Of a DNA stretch of 64,000 bases, positions 1 to 8,441 are shown in pieces (the stretch's first letter is position 1; each line of letters starts with the position of its first letter). The notes beneath the pieces were generated by a model. It was not told the DNA's origin and searched no databases. It worked only from the letters and a program-made list of their open reading frames with translations. The stretch is from Asticcacaulis sp. AC460 (GTDB lineage Bacteria; Pseudomonadota; Alphaproteobacteria; Caulobacterales; Caulobacteraceae): assembly GCF_000495795.1 (NCBI RefSeq), contig NZ_AWGD01000022.1, positions 1 through 64,000 on the forward strand. The letters run 5' to 3'. The position numbers were made by a program, and so were the translations under genes.

Positions 1-282
1 TGTCTTGGCAGTCTGAACCCGCCGCGCAGCGGCCCTCAATCCAGGAACCGCCGCACCGTCGGTAAAGTCTGAATTTTTGTGCTTTTTGAGTTTTTCGAGC
101 TTTTCGTGTTCAAAACCTTATTCCTTCTCGCAGCGGACGTGATCACAAAAATAGTTTTTCTAACGCCAGCGGGTAGAAAATGTTGCGGCGCACACCCCTT
201 AAACTCAAACGGTCTGGCAACCAATTAAGGCGAGAACCGGACGCACCGGAGCCATAAAATGCACATCTCAAGGAAAGACATT
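1..282. other. Upstream region of the first TonB receptor
   Basis: No convincing gene. The stretch is T-rich around 68-115, markedly less GC-rich than its surroundings, and probably carries the promoter and leader of the receptor that begins at 283. A 62-codon minus-strand frame at 36-224 has no recognisable content and is not called. A short palindrome GTGATCAC lies at 139-146; nothing else shows its role. The left part may belong to a gene outside the window. Confidence 0.4.
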
Positions 283-2694
283 ATGTCGAAATCTCGCCTC
301 TACACCGCCAGCGCCATCGCTCTGGCTGCCAGCCTCAGCTTTGCTCCCGCCGTTTTCGCCCAGGATACCGCCCCGACGACAGCCGACGAGCCGTCAGAAA
401 TCGTCGTTACCGGCCAGCGCGCCGTCCGTCGTTCGCGCCTCGACACCCTGGTCCCCGTCGACGTCGTCCGCGCCGACACCCTGAAGTCCCAGGGCTCGAC
501 CGAACTGGCCCAAGGCCTGTCGCGCGTCGCGCCATCGCTGAACTTCCCGCGCCCGTCGGCCGTCGACGGCACCGATAACGTCCGCCCGGCCTCGCTGCGC
601 GGTCTGGCGCCCGACCAGACCCTGGTCCTGGTCGATGGCAAGCGCCGCCACGCCTCCGCCCTCGTCAACATCAACGGCTCGGCCGGCCGCGGATCGTCCG
701 CCGTCGACCTCAACGCCATCCCCGCCGCCGCACTCGACAAGGTCGAAATCCTTCGGGACGGAGCCTCGGCGCAATACGGCTCCGACGCCATCGCCGGGGT
801 TGTCAATCTGGGCCTGCGCGAAGCCAGCGAAGGCGGCAATGTCACCTTCTCCTACGGCGAATACGATACCGATTTCGACGCCGCCAGCTCCGACCGCCAT
901 ATCAAGGACGGCGGCACCACCAGCCTGAACGGCTGGGTCGGCCTGCCCCTGGGTTCCGATGGTTTCCTCACCGTCTCCGGCGAATTGCGCCGCCGCAACC
1001 CGACCAACCGCGCCGACGTCAGCCCCGTCGTCAGCCCCGCCCGCGTCACCAGCCGTTATGGTGATCCGGAGCAGAAGGACCTCAGCCTGTTCTTCAATGC
1101 CGGCAAGCCGATCAACGACACGTGGACCGCCTATGGCAATCTGGGCTATCGCGACCTCGACTCCGAAAGCGCCGCCTTCTATCGCCACAGCACCAGCGCC
1201 GGTAACGTCCTGGCCGTTTATCCCAACGGCTTCCTGCCGATCATCAATGCCAAGTCGAAGGACGTTTCGGCCACGGCCGGCCTGCGCGGCACGATCGGCG
1301 AGTGGACCAGCGATGTCAGCCTGACCGGCGGCGGCAATGAGCTGGATTACTACACGCTCAACAGCATCAATCCGTCCTACGGCACGGCGTCGCAGCACGA
1401 CTTCTATTCCGGCCAGCTCAAATACGGCCAGACCGTGTTCAACGCCGACTTCAGCCGCGACTTCGACGTCGCCGGCTGGGCAGGACCGCTGAGCGTCGCC
1501 GCCGGCCTGGAAGCCCGTCGGGAAACCTACGAAATCGGCGCAGGCGAACTGCAATCCTACGCCCTGGGGCCTGACACCACCAAGTCGGCCGGCGCCCAGG
1601 GCTTCATCGGCCTGCGTCCCAATAACGAAGTCGACGAGGACCGCACCAGCGCCGGCATCTATGTCGATGTCGCCGGCGAAGTCACTGATCGCTTCAGCTT
1701 CGACACCGCCCTGCGTTACGAGAACTATTCCGACTTCGGCGGCAACCTGTCGGGCAAGGTCGCCGGACGTTACGAATTCACCGATAACTTCGCCCTGCGC
1801 GGCTCGCTGTCGACCGGATTCCGCGCCCCGTCCCTGGCCCAGCAGTACTTCACCTCGACCGCGTCCGTCGTGACGGGCGGCGTGGTGGTCGAAACCGGCA
1901 CCTTCCCGGCCACGGCCCCGGTTTCCGCAACGCTCGGTGCCGAGCCTCTTGAGGCCGAAACCTCGACCAGCGGCACCCTGGGCGCCGTGTGGAAGTCTGG
2001 TCCGTTCGAGCTGACAGTTGACGCCTATCAGATCGATATCGACGACCGCATCGTGCTGTCGGAAAACATCTCGGCGGGCTTCTCACCCCAGGTCGCCGGC
2101 CTGCTGGCCCCCTATGGCGTTAGCGCGGCGCGCTTCTTCATCAATGGCGTCGACGCCACCACGACCGGCGTCGATGTCGTGGCGGCCTATCGTTTGCGGA
2201 CGCAGAGCGTGGGCAACTTCACCTTCACCGGCGCCTACAACCACAACGAGACCGAGATCGATCGTCTGCCGACCCTGACCAACTCGCCGCTCAATCCCCA
2301 GCCGACCTTGTTCGCCCGTCAGCGTCAGCTGATCCTGACCAATTCGGCGCCCGAGACCAAGGGTAGCCTGGCGGTTGATTGGCAGAAGGCCAACTGGTCG
2401 GTCAATGCCCGCGCCACCTATTACGGTGACGTGGTCGATCCGGCCGCGCTCGAAGCCAACGACATCCACACCGGTGAAAAGACGATCACCGACCTGTCGG
2501 TCAGCTATCGTTTCGGCACCGGCACGGCGATCACCGTCGGCGCGGACAACGTCTTCGACGTCTATCCGGACGCTACGCCGGCCAACCTGAATGTCACCAG
2601 CGGCAACGGCGCCGGGGCCCTGGCCTTTACGCGGTTTTCACCGTTCGGCTTCAACGGTCGCTTCGTGTATGCGCGCGTCAGCCAATCCTGGTAG
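283..2694 (+). CDS. TonB-dependent outer membrane receptor
   Basis: Outer membrane beta-barrel receptor that imports a ligand using TonB energy. The product (about 803 aa) starts with a Sec signal peptide ending at A-V-F-A-Q, followed by a TonB-box-like EIVVTGQR near the mature N-terminus. A plug domain follows with the typical DGKRRHASAL and VEILRDGASAQYGSDAIAGV segments, then a long barrel ending in an aromatic residue (SQSW), as expected for outer membrane insertion. The start at 283 is preferred over the upstream ATG at 259 because AAGGAAAG sits five bases before it. It is monocistronic, ended by a terminator at 2737-2770. The ligand cannot be told from sequence; no transporter or enzyme partner is adjacent. 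Confidence 0.93.
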   Translation: MSKSRLYTASAIALAASLSFAPAVFAQDTAPTTADEPSEIVVTGQRAVRRSRLDTLVPVDVVRADTLKSQGSTELAQGLSRVAPSLNFPRPSAVDGTDNVRPASLRGLAPDQTLVLVDGKRRHASALVNINGSAGRGSSAVDLNAIPAAALDKVEILRDGASAQYGSDAIAGVVNLGLREASEGGNVTFSYGEYDTDFDAASSDRHIKDGGTTSLNGWVGLPLGSDGFLTVSGELRRRNPTNRADVSPVVSPARVTSRYGDPEQKDLSLFFNAGKPINDTWTAYGNLGYRDLDSESAAFYRHSTSAGNVLAVYPNGFLPIINAKSKDVSATAGLRGTIGEWTSDVSLTGGGNELDYYTLNSINPSYGTASQHDFYSGQLKYGQTVFNADFSRDFDVAGWAGPLSVAAGLEARRETYEIGAGELQSYALGPDTTKSAGAQGFIGLRPNNEVDEDRTSAGIYVDVAGEVTDRFSFDTALRYENYSDFGGNLSGKVAGRYEFTDNFALRGSLSTGFRAPSLAQQYFTSTASVVTGGVVVETGTFPATAPVSATLGAEPLEAETSTSGTLGAVWKSGPFELTVDAYQIDIDDRIVLSENISAGFSPQVAGLLAPYGVSAARFFINGVDATTTGVDVVAAYRLRTQSVGNFTFTGAYNHNETEIDRLPTLTNSPLNPQPTLFARQRQLILTNSAPETKGSLAVDWQKANWSVNARATYYGDVVDPAALEANDIHTGEKTITDLSVSYRFGTGTAITVGADNVFDVYPDATPANLNVTSGNGAGALAFTRFSPFGFNGRFVYARVSQSW

Positions 2695-2736
2695 CAGGGC
2701 CGCGGGCCCTGCACCCGGACTCGCGACAGCGTTTTC

Positions 2737-2770
2737 AGCTCCCCGTCGGCAACGATGGGGAGTTTTCTTT
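2737..2770 (+). terminator. Rho-independent terminator after the TonB receptor
   Basis: CTCCCC and GGGGAG arms (739-744 and 757-762), extendable inward by a few pairs, are followed directly by TTTTCTTT. It lies 45 bases after the receptor stop codon. A second GC-rich palindrome (about 2697-2712) sits just before it. Confidence 0.75.
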
Positions 2771-2923
2771 GGCGCGGGCAAACCCTATGGATTGAGAACA
2801 ATTCGGGAACATGTTAGGGTTATCCCCAATCTTCACAGCCTGTGGATCGGCCCAAAGTGGACCGATTGACGGAACCGTGAAAGGAACCCCTCGCGGCCTT
2901 GCGCTGGCCGCGTTAACCTTTGT

Positions 2924-4411
2924 ATGACGCCTATCATGCCCGATACCCTGACGCCCCCCACCGCAGAAGCGCCCGCTTCCCTCCCGCACAACCTCGAAGC
3001 TGAACAGGCTTTGCTGGGCTGTCTGCTGTTTGACAACGGTGCGTACGAACGTTTGTATGACGGCTTACAGTCGTCACATTTCTACGAACCCTTCCACCAG
3101 CGCCTGTTCGCGACCATCGAAGAACAGATCCGTATCGGCCACCTGGCCGAGCCGATCGTGCTCATGGACAAGTTCAAGAACGACCCGGCCTTCAACGACC
3201 TGGGCGGCATCCGCTATTTCGCCGACCTGGTCGATCGTGCCCCGCCGGCCGCCAATGCGTCGGACTATGCCCGCGTCATCTACGACCTGGCGCTGCGCCG
3301 CGACCTGATCCGGCTGGGCGGCGAGATCGCCAAGGACGCCAACGGCGCAAAGCCCGCCCGTGATCAGATCGAAGCCGCCGAAGCCAAGCTGTTCGACATG
3401 GCCGAAAAGGGCACGTCTTCCACCGGGTTCGTGCCATTCTCCGACGCCGTGGCCGGCGCCCTCGCCCACGCCGAAGAAGCCTTCCACCGCGATGGCGGTT
3501 TGGCCGGGATTTCTACCTGCCTGACCGACCTGGATCGCCAGATCGGCGGCCTGCACAAGTCCGACCTGATCATCCTGGCCGGCCGTCCTTCCATGGGCAA
3601 GACCGCCCTGGCCACCAATATCGCCATGAGCATCGCCGGCAACTATGCCTACGAACCCCAGCCCGACGGTACGCGCAAGACCGTGCGCGGCGGCATCGTC
3701 GCCTTCTATTCGCTGGAAATGTCGGCCGACCAATTGGCCGCCCGTCTTCTGGCCGACGCCTCCGGCGTGCCGTCCGACAAAATCCGTAAGGGTGAAATCG
3801 ACGCCACCGAGTTCATGAAGCTCAAGGAAGGCGCCATGGATATCAGCGCCTCGCCTTTGTACATCGACGACACCGGCGGCATTACCCTGGCTAAGCTGAC
3901 CGCCCGGGCGCGGCGTTTGAAGCGGACTGTCGGCCTCGATTGCCTGATGGTCGACTATCTTCAGCTGGTAACCCTGGGTGACACCGGCGGCCAGATGAAC
4001 CGGGTGCAGGAAGTTTCGACCATCACCATGGGCCTGAAATCGCTGGCCAAGGAACTGGCTATCCCGGTCATCGCCCTGTCGCAGCTGTCGCGGACCGTCG
4101 AAAGCCGCGACGACAAGCGGCCGCAGCTGTCCGACCTGCGTGAATCCGGCTCGATCGAGCAGGACGCCGATATCGTGATGTTCGTCTTCCGCGAAAGCTA
4201 CTACCTGGGTCGTGCCGAGCCCAAGGAAGGCACGGAAGATCACCTGAAATGGCAGGAAGAAATGGACCGCTGTAAAGGCACTGCCGAAGTCATTATCGGC
4301 AAGCAGCGTCACGGCCCCATCGGCACGGTCCGGCTGTCGTTCAGCGAAAGCACGGTCAAGTTCGGCAACCTGGCGAATTCCGACCGTTACGCCAGCTACA
4401 GCAACGAATAG
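2924..4411 (+). CDS. dnaB: Replicative DNA helicase DnaB
   Basis: Hexameric 5'-3' helicase that unwinds DNA ahead of the replication fork. The 495-residue product has the N-terminal DnaB domain (HNLEAEQALLGCLL at about 22-35) and a RecA-like C-terminal domain with Walker A GRPSMGKT at about 220-227. The DnaB motifs FYSLEMSA, the Walker B segment DCLMVDYLQL and SQLSRTVESRDDKRP follow. Length is normal for the family. No insertion resembling an intein is visible. The gene stands alone between a terminator and the secreted protein at 4508. An alternative ATG at 2936 would shorten it by four residues. Confidence 0.98.
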   Translation: MTPIMPDTLTPPTAEAPASLPHNLEAEQALLGCLLFDNGAYERLYDGLQSSHFYEPFHQRLFATIEEQIRIGHLAEPIVLMDKFKNDPAFNDLGGIRYFADLVDRAPPAANASDYARVIYDLALRRDLIRLGGEIAKDANGAKPARDQIEAAEAKLFDMAEKGTSSTGFVPFSDAVAGALAHAEEAFHRDGGLAGISTCLTDLDRQIGGLHKSDLIILAGRPSMGKTALATNIAMSIAGNYAYEPQPDGTRKTVRGGIVAFYSLEMSADQLAARLLADASGVPSDKIRKGEIDATEFMKLKEGAMDISASPLYIDDTGGITLAKLTARARRLKRTVGLDCLMVDYLQLVTLGDTGGQMNRVQEVSTITMGLKSLAKELAIPVIALSQLSRTVESRDDKRPQLSDLRESGSIEQDADIVMFVFRESYYLGRAEPKEGTEDHLKWQEEMDRCKGTAEVIIGKQRHGPIGTVRLSFSESTVKFGNLANSDRYASYSNE

Positions 4412-4507
4412 ATTCGTTCTTTAGGTTCGGCGGCGATCAGTCTTATCGAATCCTGATGCCCTTAAGGCGCAGACATGACGTATTAACGCTTTGTCTGGGA
4501 GGGTAGG

Positions 4508-5308
4508 ATGTCACAGGTTTCGTCACGCCGCGCCGCTTTGGCCTTTATGCTCTCCGCCACCTTGATGCCGCTGGCGGCGCCTGCTTTTGCCAGGAAACGT
4601 AAAGCCCAGCCGCGGATCGCCCCGGCGACGCTTATGGTGGTCGCCACCCTGCATGACCTGCATGAGGTCAATCCGCGCTATGGCTATGACGACCTCTACC
4701 GCCTGATCGCCGGGTTCAAGCCCGACTGGGTTGGGCTGGAGATGCGGCCGGAGGATGTTACCGGCGATCCGGTCTGGCTGGCGTCGGTCTATCCGAAAGA
4801 GGTGGTCGACCTGCGCGCCGCCTATGGCGACAAGGTCTTCGGTTTCGACTGGCTGGGCGATGAGTTGAACGGCAAGCCTCTGCCAGTCGGATGGTTCGAG
4901 AGCACGCCGATCGGCGAGCTTCAGGCCCAGACGGGCGATGCGCCGGAACTGCATACACCAGAGAAACAGGCCCTGGCCGTACGGCTAAGCGACATCGCCA
5001 CGCAAAAACGCGCGGTGTTGGAGACCGCTTCGGCGCGTCAGGTCAATGATGGACGCTATGACGCCCTTTGCGTCGCCTATGACAACACCTTGAAAGCCTA
5101 TTATGACGGCACGCGTTTCGCCGGGATCACCGCTTTCAATACCGGCCGCAAGGCGCGCATCGCCGCCAATATCGCCCAGTTCGCCAAGGCCCATTCCGGC
5201 GAGCGCATCGCCGTCATCACCGGGCCCGACCATCGCAGCGCCGTGATGAACTTCTTCGCCGGCAATCCGGTCGATCACGTCGTGATGAAACCCGTCACAA
5301 AGGCGTAG
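4508..5308 (+). CDS. Secreted TraB/ChaN-superfamily-like protein
   Basis: Protein of 266 aa with a signal peptide (hydrophobic stretch at about 11-26 ending in APAFA). The mature part begins with a strand and histidine motif VVATLHDLHEVN, then WVGLEMRPED, and ends with an Arg-rich helix and strand, RKARIAANI...GERIAVITGPDHR. That arrangement (H-x-x-H near the N-terminus, G-L-E, then a conserved R helix and a G-x-x-H near the C-terminus) resembles the erythromycin-esterase/ChaN/TraB fold, some members of which are metal-dependent hydrolases or proteases. This is a fold-level guess; no substrate can be named. It lies 33 bases upstream of alr and could be co-transcribed with it. Confidence 0.7.
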   Translation: MSQVSSRRAALAFMLSATLMPLAAPAFARKRKAQPRIAPATLMVVATLHDLHEVNPRYGYDDLYRLIAGFKPDWVGLEMRPEDVTGDPVWLASVYPKEVVDLRAAYGDKVFGFDWLGDELNGKPLPVGWFESTPIGELQAQTGDAPELHTPEKQALAVRLSDIATQKRAVLETASARQVNDGRYDALCVAYDNTLKAYYDGTRFAGITAFNTGRKARIAANIAQFAKAHSGERIAVITGPDHRSAVMNFFAGNPVDHVVMKPVTKA

Positions 5309-5341
5309 ATTTCCTTTGCCGGTGCGTGCTAGCCACGAAGC

Positions 5342-6397
5342 ATGATGTCCGCTTCGCCGACCGCCCGCCTCAATATTGATCTTGCCGCGCTGAGCCATAA
5401 CTATGCCGCGTTAAAGCGCGCCGCCGGCAGCGCCGAAGTCGCGCCCGTGGTCAAGGCCGACGCCTACGGCTTGGGCATGGCAGCGGTTGCGCCGTATCTG
5501 GCGCGCCAGGGCGCCAGGACTTTTTTTGTCGCGCGTCTGGCCGAAGGCTTGGCCCTGCGGACCCTGGTCGGGGTCGATCCGGTTATCTACGTTCTCGACG
5601 GGCTGACCGATCCGTCCGCCTTCGCCGCCCAGCGTTTGCGTCCGGTTCTGAACACGGCTGAGCAATTTCAACTGTGGTTGCAGGGGCCGTCGAACGTAGA
5701 GGCCGCGGTGCATATCGACACCGGCATGAACCGGCTGGGTGTCCGGCCGGATGAGGTCGCCGCCCTCCCCGATCCGGGTCAACATCGGTTGGCCCTGGTG
5801 ATGAGCCACCTGGCCTGCGGTGACGAACCAAACCATCCTTTGAATGCGCAACAGTTGACGGCGTTCCGCGCGGCGGCCGATCGCTTCCCCGGCGTCGCCC
5901 GGTCGCTGGCTAACAGCCCGGGGATTTATCTCGGGCCCGACTACGGTTTCGACCTGGTCCGGCCGGGCATCTGTCTTTACGGCGGCGGCCCGTTCGGCCT
6001 GGCGCACCCGGATATCCAGCCGGTGGCGCACCTCAGCGCCCGCGTTCTGCAGATCCGCGACCTCAAGGCCGGCGAAAGCGTCGGCTATGGCGCGACGTTT
6101 GTGGCCGAGCGCGACATGACCCTGGCGACGATCGGGCTGGGTTACGCCGACGGGCTGTTGCGCAGTTTCGCGCCGTCGGGTTTCGTCACCGTGCAGGGTG
6201 AGCGCCGCCCCCTCACCGGCCGGGTGTCGATGGATGTGTTTACCGTGGATGTGACGGGGATGCATGTCGGCGACCGTACGTGGGTCGAGGTTCTGGGCAG
6301 TTCGCAAAACCTGGATGAGGTCGCCGCGGCCGCGGGCACGATCGGTTATGAAGTGCTGACGCGGCTGGGCGCACGGGTCCCGCGACATTACGGTTGA
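5342..6397 (+). CDS. alr: Alanine racemase
   Basis: PLP enzyme interconverting L- and D-alanine for peptidoglycan. At 351 aa it has the usual two-domain length. The PLP lysine lies in VVKADAYGLGM (about K38). HIDTGMNRLG and the C-terminal-domain tyrosine segment ESVGYGATFVAERD are present, as is GRVSMDVFTVD. Two adjacent ATG codons (5342, 5345) are possible starts. It sits between the secreted protein at 4508 and radA, which begins about 50 bases downstream. Biosynthetic (Alr) and catabolic (DadX) forms cannot be separated by sequence alone; the core-gene context favours the biosynthetic role. Confidence 0.95.
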   Translation: MMSASPTARLNIDLAALSHNYAALKRAAGSAEVAPVVKADAYGLGMAAVAPYLARQGARTFFVARLAEGLALRTLVGVDPVIYVLDGLTDPSAFAAQRLRPVLNTAEQFQLWLQGPSNVEAAVHIDTGMNRLGVRPDEVAALPDPGQHRLALVMSHLACGDEPNHPLNAQQLTAFRAAADRFPGVARSLANSPGIYLGPDYGFDLVRPGICLYGGGPFGLAHPDIQPVAHLSARVLQIRDLKAGESVGYGATFVAERDMTLATIGLGYADGLLRSFAPSGFVTVQGERRPLTGRVSMDVFTVDVTGMHVGDRTWVEVLGSSQNLDEVAAAAGTIGYEVLTRLGARVPRHYG

Positions 6398-6449
6398 CAG
6401 ACTCACGTCGATGGAACATAAGAAGAACACTCTTGTTCCGCGAGCCGAC

Positions 6450-7820
6450 ATGACCAAACACCAGACTCTCTATACCTGCCAGTCTTGCGGCGGCGTTCAC
6501 AGCAAATGGGCAGGCCAATGCCCCGCCTGCGGCCAGTGGAACACATTAGTTCAGGAGAGTTTTTCGGCACCGCCGGGCGGATTGAAGGCCGAACCGGCCA
6601 AACTGTCGCGGATGAACAAGCTGCAGTTCGAAACCCTGGACAGCACGGATGAAATCCCCGCCCGCATGGTCACCGGCATCGATGAGTTCGACCGCGTCTG
6701 CGGCGGTGGCGTTGTGCCGGGTTCGGCCATCCTGATCGCCGGCGATCCCGGCGTTGGTAAATCGACCCTGCTGTTGCAGGTTGCGGCCAATGCGGCGTCG
6801 CGTAACCTCCGGGTCGGCTATATTTCCGGCGAAGAAGCAGTGGAGCAGATTCGTGGTCGCGCTAACCGCATGGGCCTGTCCAAGGCGCCGGTCGACCTGG
6901 CCGCCGAGACCTCGTTGCGGACCATTATGGATGCGTTGAAGCGCGAAAAGTTCGATCTGGTCATCATTGATTCCATCCAGACCCTGTGGTCGGACGCCAT
7001 CGAGGCGGCGCAAGGGTCAGTGTCGCAGGTGCGCGCCTGCGCCGGCGAACTGGTCCGGCTGGCCAAGAAGCACAACACCTCGGTCATCATGGTCGGCCAC
7101 GTCACCAAGGAAGGCCAGATCGCCGGCCCGCGCGTGGTCGAGCATATGGTCGATGCCGTCCTGTCGTTCGAAGGCGAGCGCGGATATCCGTTCCGGATTT
7201 TGCGCGGCACCAAGAACCGTTTTGGCGCCACCGACGAGATCGGCGTGTTCGAGATGGGCGATGCTGGGTTGCGTGAGGTGCCCAATCCGTCGGCACTCTT
7301 CTTGGGTGACGGCCATGAGCGCGCTTCGGGTTCGGCGGTGTTCGCCGGTATCGAAGGCTCGCGGCCGGTGCTGGTCGAGGTCCAGGCCCTGGTGGCGCCC
7401 TCAGCCTATGGCACGCCGCGACGGGCCGTGGTCGGTTGGGATTCCGGCCGGCTGGCCATGATCCTGGCGGTGCTGGAGGCGCGCTGCGGTGTCGGCTTCG
7501 GCCAGAAGGATGTCTATCTCAACGTGGCCGGTGGCTTGCGGATCAACGAACCGGCAGCCGATCTGTGCGCGGCCCTGGCCCTGGTGTCGGCCCTGACGGA
7601 TACGCCTTTGCCGCGCGACTGCGTGGTGTTCGGCGAAATCAGCCTGTCGGGGGATGTTCGCACGGTCAGCCGCGGTGAGGGCCGGTTGAAGGAAGCCGCC
7701 AAGCTGGGCTTCAACAGCGCCATCGCCGCGCCGGTGGCCATCGACAATCCGCCCGTCAAGGTCAAGGGATTCACCAGTTTGGCGGACGCGATCGCCGCCC
7801 TGTTTCCCGTCGGAGAGTAA
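6450..7820 (+). CDS. radA: DNA repair protein RadA
   Basis: RecA-related ATPase that drives branch migration during recombinational repair. It begins with a zinc finger CQSCGGVHSKWAGQCPACG, followed by Walker A GDPGVGKST, the RadA signature KNRFG (in KNRFGATDEIGVF) and a C-terminal Lon-like domain. The ATG at 6450 was chosen because it puts the zinc finger at the usual distance from the N-terminus (MTKHQTLYTCQSC). An upstream in-frame ATG at 6411 would add 13 residues without family support. No strong ribosome site is visible for either. cvpA follows 59 bases later. Confidence 0.96.
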   Translation: MTKHQTLYTCQSCGGVHSKWAGQCPACGQWNTLVQESFSAPPGGLKAEPAKLSRMNKLQFETLDSTDEIPARMVTGIDEFDRVCGGGVVPGSAILIAGDPGVGKSTLLLQVAANAASRNLRVGYISGEEAVEQIRGRANRMGLSKAPVDLAAETSLRTIMDALKREKFDLVIIDSIQTLWSDAIEAAQGSVSQVRACAGELVRLAKKHNTSVIMVGHVTKEGQIAGPRVVEHMVDAVLSFEGERGYPFRILRGTKNRFGATDEIGVFEMGDAGLREVPNPSALFLGDGHERASGSAVFAGIEGSRPVLVEVQALVAPSAYGTPRRAVVGWDSGRLAMILAVLEARCGVGFGQKDVYLNVAGGLRINEPAADLCAALALVSALTDTPLPRDCVVFGEISLSGDVRTVSRGEGRLKEAAKLGFNSAIAAPVAIDNPPVKVKGFTSLADAIAALFPVGE

Positions 7821-7879
7821 GTCCGGTTGTTAACCTCCTGCCAAAATGGTAAACAGGGAAAACACCATATCGGCAGGGG

Positions 7880-8389
7880 ATGGCAGTGCAGGCTTGGGAT
7901 TTCATTTTTCTGGCGGTTCTGATCGCCTCGTGTTTGTCGGGCGTGATGCGCGGCGGTATCAAGGAACTGGTCAACCTGATCTCGTTCTTTCTGGCCCTGT
8001 TCATCGCCGTGGTCAGCCACCCGTTCGTAACCAAAACGTTTGCGCTCGATACGTTGCTGGGCGTATTCGTCGCCTTCCTGGTCTTCCTGCTGATCTATTT
8101 CGGCATCCGGTTCTTCGGCCACAGCCTGGCCGAAAAGGTCCACAAACAAAAGGCGCTCAACGCTTTCGACCGCGCCCTGGGGCTCGGGATCGGAATCTTC
8201 CGTACACTGGTCGTTCTGGGCGTAATCCATTTGATTTTTGTCGTCGTCACGCCTAAAGAGCGCTTGCCTGAATGGTTCCTCGACGCAAAGGTTTTCCCGC
8301 TGACGGCTCGCTGCGCCGAAGCGATCCAGGCCTTCGTCCCGGTCGGAAGCCAAGCGACCGACAAGGTGGTGGAGACCAGCCAGGAGTAG
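7880..8389 (+). CDS. cvpA: CvpA family membrane protein
   Basis: Small inner membrane protein of 169 aa with about four membrane segments and a polar C-terminus. The N-terminal FIFLAVLIASCLSGVMRGG followed by ELVNLISFFLALFIA is characteristic of CvpA/colicin V production proteins. The family is linked to envelope function and often sits before purF, as here (purF starts 52 bases downstream). The start is uncertain: ATG 7880 directly abuts the AGGGG ribosome site, while GTG 7886 would be correctly spaced from it. Confidence 0.9.
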   Translation: MAVQAWDFIFLAVLIASCLSGVMRGGIKELVNLISFFLALFIAVVSHPFVTKTFALDTLLGVFVAFLVFLLIYFGIRFFGHSLAEKVHKQKALNAFDRALGLGIGIFRTLVVLGVIHLIFVVVTPKERLPEWFLDAKVFPLTARCAEAIQAFVPVGSQATDKVVETSQE

Positions 8390-8441
8390 TCGGCCGCGGC
8401 TAGCGCCCAGCAGCGGTCCTCGCGTAACCGAAAGAGATCTT

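Noticed and set aside
36-224. 62-codon minus-strand frame at the left edge
   Set aside because: Lies in the T-rich upstream region of the receptor; Lys/Ser-rich sequence without any family character.
1-258. Possible cobalamin or other riboswitch before the TonB receptor
   Set aside because: None of the conserved riboswitch core elements is seen; the region is merely T-rich.
394-1554. Long minus-strand open frame (386 codons) opposite the first TonB receptor
   Set aside because: It is Gly/Ala/Val/Asp-rich with no domain, a usual shadow of high-GC coding sequence. The plus strand has a full receptor here.
3074-4312. 412-codon minus-strand frame opposite dnaB
   Set aside because: Low-complexity shadow of a clear dnaB gene, without any family motif.
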